Source: Nemertoderma westbladi (taxonomy: Eukaryota > Xenacoelomorpha > Nemertodermatida > Nemertodermatidae). Taken from it: a DNA stretch of 64,000 nucleotides. The position numbers were made by a program, and so were the translations under genes. The notes beneath the pieces were generated by a model. It saw nothing but the letters and a program-made list of their open reading frames with translations, was not told the origin of the DNA and ran no database searches. The stretch covers positions 84,124 through 148,123 of the forward strand of contig JAUCBJ010009041.1 of the NCBI GenBank assembly GCA_032718475.1, read 5' to 3'. Of the stretch, positions 32,760 through 44,700 are shown in pieces (the stretch's first letter is position 1; each line of letters starts with the position of its first letter).

Positions 32760-35700
32760 CTGAAAATAAATTACATTTCGAAAGTTACGTAACATAAAAT
32801 ATACAATGTAGCAGTTTGTGACAAAGGAAATTATAATTAAGAAATGATAATTAGAACTGTTTTAGAGCTCCGGCTATTGAAAACTAATAGTAGTAATATT
32901 AAATAATATTATTGCTCAATGTATGTGGGACGAGTTATAGAGTCGTTGTTCATATGGCCGTTGGGGTGGGGATGTGTGCGTGGGTTAGAAGCCATAATGT
33001 TTGTCATAATGTGCCTTCTGACTCAGATACAGACATGCGGCAATTTGCAGAGCGGGGGCGGCCCCTGTATGATTGTAGCTGTTCATTGGTGGATTGCAGT
33101 TCTGACCAGACTTCTTCAAAGCAAAGTGCAGTATAGTGGGAAAATTGAAGAGTTTTCAACAAAGAAAACAGAAAAACAGACATCTGGCTGTTATTATTAT
33201 TAATCATATTATAAGCAGCAGCATGGTCTAGTGGTGACATTCCTTGGTTACCAATTAGGAAGTCCTGGTTCGATCCCTATATGGGGCAACACTGTTTGGG
33301 CACAGTGCTTTAAATGCTGCAACCTAGCCCAACCCTGTCTGGCTTTCATCCTTCAGTGGTCGATAAATGGGGACCAAGGCAACTTGGGAAATTGAGTGGA
33401 AGGGTTTACTGTGGAAGATCACCCATGGTGGTGAACAGGTATTCCTTTAGGAAACAGAGTGGAAGGGTTTACTGTGGAAGATAACCCATGGTGGTGAACA
33501 GGCATTCCTTTGGGAAACAGAGTGGAAGGGTTTACTGTGGAAGATCACCCGTGGTGGTGAAAAGGCATTCCTTTAGGAAACAGAGTGGAAGGGTTTACTG
33601 TGGAAGATCAACCATGGTGGTGAACAGGCATTCCTTTAGGAAACAGAGTGGAAGGGTTTACTGTGGAAGATCGACCATGGTGGTGGAGAGGCATTCCTTT
33701 AGGAAACAGAGTGGAAGGGTTTACTGTGGAGGATCACCCATGGTGGTGAACAGGCATTCCTTTAGAAAACAGAGTGGAAGGGTTTACTGTGGAAGATCAC
33801 CCATGGTGGTGAACAGGCATTCCTTTAGGAAACAGAGTGGAAGGGTTTACTGTGTAAGATCACCCATGGTTGTAAACAGACATTCCTTTAGGAAACAGAG
33901 TGGAAGGGTTTACTGTGGAAGATCACCCATGGTGGTGAACAGGCATTCCTTTAGGAAACAGAGTGGAAGGGTTTACTGTGGAAGATCACCCATGGTGGTA
34001 AACAGACATTCCTTTAGGAAACAGAGTGGAAAGGTTTACTGTGGAAAATCACCCATGGTGGTGAACAGGCATTCCTTTAGGAAACAGAGTGGTAGGGTTT
34101 ACTGTGGAAGATCACCCATGGTGGTGAACAGGCATTCCTTTAGGAAACAGAGTGAAAGGGTTTACTGTGGAAGATCACCCATGGTGTCGAACAGGCATTC
34201 CTTTAGGAAACAGAGTTGAAGGGTTATTGTGGAAGATCACCCATGGTGGTGAACAGGCATTCCTTTAGGAAACAGAGTGGAAGGGTTTACTGTGGAAGAT
34301 CACCCATGGTGGTGAACAGGCATTCCTTTAGGAAACAGAGTGGAAGGGTTTACTGTGGAAGATCACCCATGGTGGTGAACAGGCATTCCTTTAGGAAACA
34401 GAGTGGAAGTGTTTACTGTGGAAGATCACCCATGGTGGTGAACAGGCATTCCTTTAGGAAACAGAGTGGAAGGGTTTACTGTGGAAGATCACCCATGGTG
34501 GTGAACAGGCATTAATTTAGGAAACAGAGTGGATTGGTTTACTGTGGAAGATCACCCATGGTGGTGAACAGGCATTCCATTAGGAAACAGAGTTGAAGGG
34601 TTTACTGTGGAAGATCACCCATGGTGGTGAACAGGCATTCCTTTAGGAAACAGAGTGGAAGGGTTTACTGTGGAAGATCACCCATGGTGGTGAACAGGCA
34701 TTCATTTAGGAAACAGAGTGGATTGGTTTACTGTGGAAGATCACCCATGGTGGTGAACAGGCATTCCTTTAGGAAACAAAGTTGAAGGGTTTACTGTGGA
34801 AGATCACCCATGGTGGTAAACAGACATTCCTTTAGGAAACAGAGTGGAATGGTTTACTGTGGAAGATCACCCATGGTGGTGAACAGGCATTCCTTTAGGA
34901 AACAGAGTGGAGGGGTTTACTGTGGAAGATCACCCATGGTGGTGAACAGGCATTCCTTTAGGAAACAGAGTGGAAGGGTTTACTGTGGAAGATCACCCAT
35001 GGTGGTGAACAGGCATTCCTTTAGGAAACAGAGTGGAATGGTTTACTGTGGAAGATCACCCATGGTGGTGAACAGGCATTCATTTAGGAAACAGAGTGGA
35101 TTGGTTTACTGTGGAAGATCACCCATGGTGGTGAACAGGTATTCCATTAGGAAACAGAGTTGAAGGGTTTACTGTGGAAGAAGACCCATGGTGGTGAACA
35201 GGCATTCCTTTAGGAAACAGAGTGGATTGGTTTACTGTGGAAGATCACCCATGGTGGTGAACAGGCATTCATTTAGGAAACAGAGTGGATTGGTTTACTG
35301 TGGAAGATCACCCAGTGGTGGTGAACAGGTCATTCCTTTAGGAAACAGAGTGGAAGGGTTTACTGTGGAAGATCACCCATGGTGGTGAACAGGCATTCCT
35401 TTAGGAAACAGAGTGGATGGGTTTACTGTGGAAGACCACCCATGGTGGTGAACAGGCATTCCTTTAGGAAACAGAGTTGAAGGGTTTACTGTGGAAGATC
35501 ACCCATGGTGGGTGGTGAACAGTCATTCCTTTAGGAAACAGAGTGGGAGGGTTTACTGTTGAAGATCACCCATGGTGGTGAACAGACATTCCTTTAGGAA
35601 ACAGAGTAGATGGGTTTACTGTGGAAGATCACCCATGGTGGTGAACAGGCATTCCTTTAGGAAACAGAGTTGAAGGGTTTACTGTGGACGATCACCCATG

Positions 35701-38700
35701 GTGGTAAACAGACATTCCTTTAGGAGACAGAGTGGAAGAGTTTACTGTGGAAGATCTCCCGTGGTGGTGAACGGGAATTCCTTTAGGAAACAGGGTGGAA
35801 GGGTTTACTGTGGAAGATCTCCCATGGTGATGAACAGGCATTCTCCTTTAGGAGACAGAGTGGAAGGGTTTTCTGTAGAAGATCTCCCATGGTGGTGAAC
35901 AGGCATTCCTTGGCTTAACGAGCCTAAAAGATTTTTCCATTCATTATTATTAATCTTCAGCATGTATGAAGCCAGCACAGCATTCTTAAAAATGCAGCTG
36001 CAATGCAGCATGCCGATCGTAGTAGTAGTAGTATGGTGGAGCTGTGGGCAGCCCATGACTTTCTTGAGACGCTTCTTATAGGACATCTACTTTGAAGAAG
36101 CGGATAATCTTGTGAATGTCATGGGTGATAGAGAGTTCTGGCGGAGCAATTTTGTTGTTAAACTTGAATAGCAATACATTAAACTCTTAATGTAGCTGCA
36201 AAGCAGCTTGGCGATTATCGTTACTTTAGACAGATAAATTCTCCCTAACATATTATTACCTATAATTTATTATTGGTGTTATGGGTGAAGGGTGAATGAG
36301 TGGTTTCATATTATTATAACTTTTTGTTGGGCACAGCTTTTGCAAAGTCGGCGATGACGTCCAGGTGGGATCAATTATAGGTAATAGTTAGAGTAAAATC
36401 TAACAGTAGCTATAATCGCTATGCTGCTTTGCAACTACATTAAGAATGCTACTAGAACTCTCTATCACCCATGATATTCACAAGATTATTCGCATCTTCA
36501 AAGTAGATGTCCTATAAGAAGCGTCTCAAGAAAGTCATGGGCTGCCCACAGCTCAACCATTCATACATGCTGAAGATTAATAATAATGAATGGGAGAATC
36601 TTTTAGGCTCGTTAAGCCAAGGAATGCCTGTTCACCACCATGGGAGATCTTTCACAGTAAACCCTTCCACTCTGTTTCCTAAAGGAATGCCTGTTCACCA
36701 CCATGGGTGATCTTCCACAGTATACCCTTCCACTCTGTTTCCTAAAGGAATGCCTGTTCACCACCATGGGTGAACTTCCACAATAAACCCTTCCACTCTG
36801 TTTCCTAAAGGAATGCCTGTTCACCACCATGGGAGAACTTCCACAGTAAACCCTTCCACTCTGTTTCCCAAGTGCAAGTTGCCTTGGTTCCCATTTTTCG
36901 ACCACTGAAGGATGAAACCAGCCAGGAGGGTTGGGCTAGTCTGCAGCATTTAAAGCACTGTGCCCAAACAGTGTTGCCCCATATAGGGATCGAACCAGAG
37001 CTTCCTAATAGGTAACCAAGGCATGTCAGCACAAGACCATGATGCTGCTTATTAAGATTAATAATAATAACAGCCAGATGTCTGTTTTCTTTGTTGAAAA
37101 AAGAAAAGTGATACTATTATTACCTGGCCAATTCAACCACGTAACGGGCCTCGAATGTATTCTTATGACTCCAGTTGTCCTGCAGTTCCTCTTCTGGCTG
37201 ACGATGATCAATAAAGTACAAACTCTTCGCCACGCCTCTGACTTTGGGAAGATTGAGAACCGATTCGTGGTTCTTTAGACTCGGGTAAATGTGGTTCATT
37301 AGAGTGGCGATTTCGGGACACATTCTATGTTGTAGTTCCAAAGATTCATTCTAAAATTAACAGATGAAAAATATAATCCTCAGCATTCAGCAACCCATTC
37401 AGCCCACGTTTCTCAGAATAACCCAAATGATAATAAAATAATTTAACAAAGTTCTTAGTAGGCATACCCTTACATAAATTAAAGTACCAGAAAATATTTT
37501 TGTTTGCATTTAAGAAAACTGGACCAACCTTAAATCCATTCTTAATGAGTCTCTCAAACAAACTAATATCAAGATTATATTCTCTCGACAACTCATATAC
37601 ATTAGTTGAAGGCCTCAACTGTTGATGATCCCCTATGAGTATTAGCTGTTCGCATCTTCGAGTTATAGCTGTTACTATGTGAGCTTCTAAAACCTCGGCA
37701 GCTTCTTCTACAACTATAATTCGTGGACCAATACTATGGAGAATATCGCGGTATCTAAATATACAATTCAATTCCAGTGAGTATTTCTGAATATTACAGT
37801 TCGAGGTGGGCATTTTTTAGATTCCTCAATTTTTGAGGTTCGAGGTGGCGCTTATGTTTTAGATTTGATCTGATCGAGCTTTTGACTTTTACAGTTCTAT
37901 TGACTTTAGTTTATTGTTTTGGTTAGAATAACGTGCCACTGAAACTGCTCCTCTCCCTAATTTATAATTTAGCATTAAGGAAAGATATTAATTAGAAGAG
38001 ATTGGTACCGGTAGGCCTACACCATGGACATTACAGTTTTTTTGATACATTTTGTTAACATTCGGGCAAACCATTTACATTTTAAAGCTCCATAAATAAT
38101 TCCAAAGAAAGATTATATTATCATTATTTTCGTCATGATACAACAATTGCACAATAAATCTGCAGGTAGGCCTACATGTTGTACATACAGTACTTTTTGC
38201 AAAGTTTAAGTTTTTATATAAGTTGCTTTTGTTTGCAAAGTAGACCAAGATTTTTTGCTGCAATTTCTGGCCATGGTTCAACATCGGCCGCCACAGGAGA
38301 CAAAGTGAGCTTGTTGGGGCTGAACGCCGGCCGCCACGGGAGATAAAGTGAGCTTGCCAGGGCTGAACGCCGGCCGCCGCGGAAGACAAAGTGAGCTGGC
38401 CAGGGCTGAACGCCGGCCGCCACGGGAGACAAAGTGAGCTGGCCAGAGCTGAACGCCGGCCGCAACGGGAGACAAAGTGAGATTGCCAGGGCTGAACGCC
38501 GGCCGCCACAGGAGACAAAATGAGCTGGCTGGGGCTGAACGCCGGCCGCCATGGGAGACAAAGTGAGCTGGCCAGCGTTGAACATGGCCGCCACCAGGAG
38601 ACAAAGTGAGCTGGCCAGAGCTGAACGCCGGCCGCCATGGGAAACAAAGAGATATTGCAAGGGTTGAACGCCAGCCGCCACAGGAGAATTGCAAGGGTTG

Positions 38701-41700
38701 AACGCCAGCCGCCACAGGAGACAAGTGAGCTAGCCATGGTTGAACGCCGGACGCCACGCGAGACAAAGTGAGATGACCAGAGCTGAACGCCGGCAGCCAC
38801 GGGAGATAAAGTGAGCTGGCCAGGGTTGAACGCCAGCTGCTACGGGAGAAAAGTGGGCTGGCCAGACCTGAACGCTGGCCGCCACGGGAGACAAAGTGAC
38901 ATTGCCAGGGCTGAACGCCAGCCACCACAGGAGACAAAGTGAGCTGGCCAGGGTTGAACGCCGGCCGCCACGGGAGACAAAGTGAGATGGCCAGAGCTGA
39001 ACGCCGGCCACCCCAGGAGACAAAGTGAGCTGGCCAGGGTTGAACGCCGGCAGCCACGGGAGATAAAGTGAGCTGGCCAGGGCTGAATGTCATTCGCCAC
39101 AGGAGACAAAGTGAGCTGGCCAGGGCTGAACGGCCGCCACAGCAGACAAAGTGAGCTGGCCAGGGCTGAACGGTCGCCACGGGAGACAAAGTGAGCTGGC
39201 CAGGGCTGAATGGCCGCAATGGGAGACAAAGTGAGATGGCTGGGGCTGAACGCCGGCCGCCATGGGAGACAAAGTGAGCTGGCCAGAGCTGAACGCCGGG
39301 CCACCACGGGAGACAAAGTGAGCTGGCCAGGGCTGAATGGCCGCCACGGGAGACAAAGTGAGCTGGCCAGGGTTGAACGCCGGCCGCCATGGGAGACAAA
39401 GTGAGCTGGCCAGGGCTGAACGCCGGGCCACCACGGGAGACAAAGTGAGCTGGCCAGAGCTGAACGCCGGCCACCACGGGAGACAAAGTGAGATTGCCAG
39501 GGCTGAACGCCGGCCGCCACCGGAGACAAAATGAGCTGGCTGGGGCTGAACGCCGGCCGCCATGGGAGACAAAGTGAGCTGGCCAGGGTTGAACATCGGC
39601 CGCCACAGGAGACAAAGTGAGCTGGCTAGAGCTGAACGCCGGCCGCCATGGGAAACAAAGAGATATTGCAAGGGTTGAACGCCAGCCGCCACAGGAGACA
39701 AGTGAGCTAGCCATGGTTGAACGCCGGACGCCACGCGAGACAAAGTGAGATGACCAGAGCTGAACGCCGGCAGCCACGGGAGATAAAGTGAGCTGGCCAG
39801 GGTTGAACGCCAGCTGCTACGGGAGACAAAGTGAGCTGGCCAGACCTGAACGCCGGCCGCCACGGGAGACAAAGTGAGATTGCCAGGGCTGAACGCCAGC
39901 CACCACAAGAGACAAAGTGAGCTGGCCAGGGTTGAACGCCGGCCGCCACGGGAGACAAAGTGAGATGGCCAGAGCTGAACGCCGGCCACCCCAGGAGACA
40001 AAGTGAGCTGGCCAGGGTTGAACGCCGGCAGCCACGGGAGATAAAGTGAGCTGGCCAGGGCTGAATGTCATTCGCCACAGGAGACAAAGTGAGCTGGCCA
40101 GGGCTGAACGGCCGCCACAGCAGACAAAGTGAGCTGGCCAGGGCTGAACGGTCGCCACGGGAGACAAAGTGAGCTGGCCAGGGCTGAATGGCCGCAATGG
40201 GAGACAAAGTGAGATGGCTGGGGCTGAACGCCGGCCGCCATGGGAGACAAAGTGAGCTGGCCAGAGCTGAATGCCGGGCCACCACGGGAGACAAAGTGAG
40301 CTGGCCAGGGCTGAATGGCCGCCACGGGAGACAAAGTGAGCTGGCCAGGGTTGAACGCCGGCCGCCATGGGAGACAAAGTGAGCTGGCCAGAGCTGAACG
40401 CCGGGCCACCACGGGAGACAAAGTGAGCTGGCCAGAGCTGAACGCCGGCCACCACGGGAGACAAAGTGAGATTGCCAGGGCTGAACGCCGGCCGCCACAG
40501 GAGACAAAATGAGCTGGCTGGGGCTGAACGCCGGCCGCCATGGGAGACAAAGAGAGCTGGCCAGGGTTGAACATCGGCCGCCACAGGAGACAAGTGAGCT
40601 AGCCATGGTTGAACGCCGGACGCCACGCGAGACAAAGTGAGATGACCAGAGCTGAACGCCGGACGCCACGGGAGACAAAGTGACCTGGCCAGAGCTGAAC
40701 AGCCGCCACAGGATATAAAGTGAGCTGGCCAGGGCTGAACGGCCGCCATGGGAGACAAAGTGAGCTGGCCAGGGCTGAGCGGCCGCCATGGGAGACAAAG
40801 TGAGCTGGCCATGGCTGAACGGCCGCCACGGGAGACAAAGAGAGCTGGCCAGGGCTGAACGGCCGCCACGGGAGACAAAGAGAGCAGACCAGGGCTGAAC
40901 GGTCGACACAGGAGACAAAGTGAGATGGCCAGGGCTGAATGGCCGCCACAGGAGACAAAGTGAGCTGGCCAGGGTTGAACGGCCGCCACGGGAGACAAAG
41001 TGAGCTGGAGAGGGCTGAACGCCGGCCACCTCGGGAGACAAAATGAGCTGGTCAGGCCTGAACGGTTGCAACGGGAGGCAAAGTGACCTGGCCAGGGCTG
41101 AACGGCCGCCACAGGAAACAAAGTGAGCTGGCCAGGGCTGAACGGCCGCCACGGGAGATGGCCAGTGCTGAACGGCCACCACGGGAGACAAAGTGAGCTG
41201 GCCAGGGTTGTCATTCAAGATTGACTCAAAACATAGACCTGGCAAGGAGGTGCGTACCCTGGAGACGACCCCCCGCCCACGCACACCCCAGATAACATTT
41301 AAAAATAGAAACATTTTGTAAAATAGCTAAACTAACGAATACTCTTCGATATTTCTACAATACTGATCAATACTATTGTGGCATTATCATTGCAGTGAAG
41401 AAAATAAAGTGAAAAAGAAAATATAGAGAAAATATTGTAACTTATTAAAGATCTTATTTACATATTAAATATTAATTAACATTTAATAATTATTCTAGTT
41501 ATTAGAAGACTCACCGAGCTGCACCAGTGGTTGTCATGGCAATTATAGAAGCATTTGCCATAATTTCCTTATGTTCCTGCATTTGGACTTCTGCTTTTTG
41601 TTTCGCGAGGTTGTTATATTCGGTTTCAAGGTCTTCGAGTTTCTCAAGTTCTGGAGTTCGCAACTTTCCCAACCAATACCTACAGATTATATTAACTAAA

Positions 41701-44700
41701 TTTATGTGTATTACTTATTAAAAAGCAGAAGCATTAAAAGCATGTCCAATAATAAAGCGAGTGGATTAGATGAAATCCCAGCGGAGGTATGGATAACCGG
41801 AGTGCTAAACAGACCATTATTGAATGTTTGCAACCGGATGTTAAAAGGGGAAAAGCCACCACCAATTTGGACTAAAGGTCAACTAAAGCCTCTCCCCAAG
41901 AAAGGAGACCTAGGCATACCAACAAACTATCGTGGGATCTGTCTGCTTGTGGTAGCTGCCAAAATATACAATAAAATGATTCTATATAGGATTAGGCCTC
42001 ACATAGAGAAACTACTGCGTAAGAGCCAAAACGGATTTCGACCAAATAGATCAACAATAGCTCAGATACTTGCACTACGGAGACTGATTGAAGGAATTAA
42101 GTCAAAGAATCTCCCTGCAGTCATGACTTTTGTGGACTTCAAGAAAGCATTCGACTCCATCCATAGAGGTAAAATGCTTGAAATCCTAAGAGCTTATGGA
42201 ATACCAGAAGTAATTGTTGCTGGCATTGGATTGTTATATTGTGACACAGAAGCTCAGGTACTCTCACCAGATAGTGAAACTGAGTTTTTCTCAATCCTGG
42301 CTGGCGTACTGCAAGGTGACACATTAGCACCATTACTATTTGTAATTGTGCTGGATTATGCAATGAGGACGGCCACAAAGGGTGAAGATCTGGGATTCAC
42401 ACTTCAAGAACGCAGAAGTAGTAGATATCCGGCAACTACAGTCACAGACACCGACTTTGCGGATGACATCGCCCTGTTCTCTAATACGCTTCTAGCAGAT
42501 GCACAGCTTCTACTGAATAAAGTGGAGAGGGATAAAGTGGAGTTTGAATGCATATAAATGCTACCAAGACCGAATTCATGACCTTTAATGTTGATGGAAA
42601 CTTGACAACCATTGATAATAATCAACTAAGGAAGGTCGACGACTTTCAGTACCTTGGATCATGGATAGAGAGTAGCAAAAAGGACATAGAAGTTAGGAAT
42701 GCAAAGGCTTGAGTAGCACTATCAAAAATGGATACCATCTGGAAATCAGATCTCTCAAGGCACATGAAGACTAAGTTCTTTCGAGCCACAGTGGAAGGTG
42801 TACTTTTATGCGGGGGTGAGACTTGGACACTGACGAAATCACTTGAACACAGAATTGATGGTTGCTACACAAGACTACTAAGGGCAGCCCTAAACATCAG
42901 AGCTGGAGACAACACATAAAAACGCCGAGTTCTATGTTACAATATCACCTGTATCAACCACCCTCCGTGAACGCAGATTAAGATTCAGACGGCACTGCTG
43001 GAGAAGTAAAGAGGAGGTCATACCAGATCTACTTTTCTGTCAACCAACACATATGTGTCTGTCCGAATTCGCTCGACCTATTAGTAGTTATTGCTGCAAT
43101 TAATTATGAAAGGGAGATAATTCCGACAAAATATATTAAAATACAATAAAAATTTGCGTATATGCGTATATTAATTAACTAATTAACAATATAATTTCCT
43201 TGGTTGAGCTAAATGCCCCTACCTGTACAGTCGTTTTCTATCCTGCACCGTTAGATTCCAAACAGATACAACTCGTTTCGCCTCTTCTTCCTCCATTGCT
43301 CGTCCTCGCCTCCCTAACGTGTCCTTCAACTTCTGATTTAACTTTTTCTTATCAATTACAATTTGCCAACCATCGTCATCGGGTTGTACTTTTACTGATT
43401 TGTAATCGAATGATACATCACATTGGGTATTGTAGTGTATAAACCCGGGTTTGATTAGTTCCATAATCTCTGGGGCTCTTTCATTGGCTGCAAGCACTGC
43501 GTCTGACTCAATATAAAAGTCTGGCAAACTGTCATTGCCTGTATCTCCACTTCCATTTACTACCTGAAAATCGTAACATAAAGTACTGATACACTATTAT
43601 TGTTAATATTCAATAATGCAAGCAAAGGAGAACCGAACCATACATGAATCAAATATGCATTTTTATTCTAAAATTATGAAACGACTGCTGATGACAACTA
43701 TTGTTGAAAAATGATTCTTTGATTTTTGGTACGATGGAACGGTGGACTTACTGTAATAAAAATATCTAAATTTCGTTGAGAAATAAAGATATAAATTCAA
43801 ATTTGTAATCCAATCATTCCAAAACAAACTGAAATGTTTTTTATTAACTGTCTATAATTCCATGGTAAACTGAAGATCAGAACGATCAAGTACGTATTGC
43901 ACTTATGATAAGTTAATGCATTGCATTTATTGAGAGCACAGGATACAATACAATGCGTTTTTCCGACCGGCAAACAGCAAAGGGTGATGGTAAAGTAAAG
44001 TAAAGTAAAAGTAAATTTTCTTCGGCCGCTAGGCCTGGGATTACGCACAACGTCTGACGACTTATTTCCAGCGCGGTCCACCCAGAACTTTACTCCCCAG
44101 AGGAATCTCCAGTACTCATTTAGCTACCACTTAAGGATGCAAGGCAGAGATGCAACCTGGCTGGTCCCTTTAAAGCATTCGTGCCGAAAAGAAAAATGCC
44201 CTGGCCCATGTGAGGAACGAACCCACGACCTACAGGAGATGTGAATTCAATGCAACCACTACACCAAGCTGGAACCTTAATGGAGTAATTATTGCATCTA
44301 TATTTGCTTCAAATAGCGTGGAAAGATAATTTGGATAGCTGAATTTCAATGCCACATATAAGTCACTCAGGATGCGATTCTCATTGTCAATAATTAAAAT
44401 ATAATATATAATAATATATATTTAATAAATATATATATAATATATAATTTCATCACACAACAAAACGATATTTCGCCCAACGTGGGGATCGAACCCACAA
44501 CCTTGGGATTAAGAGTCCCACGCTCTACCGATTGAGCTAGCCAGGCTGAAATAACACCGTTACGATGAAATGCGGCCGTGTTACGATTCACCGACGATCT
44601 TTCTACATTATAACCTGATACATTCAGGCCGTCAAAGGATCTCCCGCCCCTCCCGAAAAGATCCAAAAGATTTGTTGCAACAATACAAGAATTACAAGTA

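Larger units (their letters stand above)
33153..37100. mobile_element. Foldback-type palindromic element with 63-bp repeats (ZNFX1 intron 8)
   Basis: The two ends are inverted copies: CAACAAAGAAAACAG and ACAGACATCTGGCTG, then TTATTATTATTAAT, a tRNA-like head, and CTGTTTGGGCACAGTGCTTT. Both arms then enter the same 63-bp tandem unit in opposite orientation, and both pass through TTGGCTTAACGAGCC and a LINE-tail segment to a centre near 36300. The left arm has about 40 units and the right about 4. Long inverted arms built of tandem repeats are the hallmark of Foldback (FB) elements; the assignment is by structure, since no transposase is visible. It lies within 25 bases of the ZNFX1 exon 8 donor. 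Confidence 0.75.

Noticed and set aside
33217-33288. Candidate tRNA gene
   Set aside because: A and B boxes present, but the acceptor stem does not pair and an inverted copy exists; treated as a tRNA-like head of a repeat.
33488-35388. Repeat protein with 21-residue period (MVVNRHSF...)
   Set aside because: The 63-bp non-coding unit is divisible by three; frames end where units mutate, and the array is part of a palindromic element.
38075-41314. Overlapping 499-535-codon frames
   Set aside because: GC-rich 40-44-bp units with few stops; several frames open together and lying in ZNFX1 intron 6.
43797-44081. 94-codon minus-strand frame upstream of SINE
   Set aside because: Extends from the SINE body into intron; no protein features.
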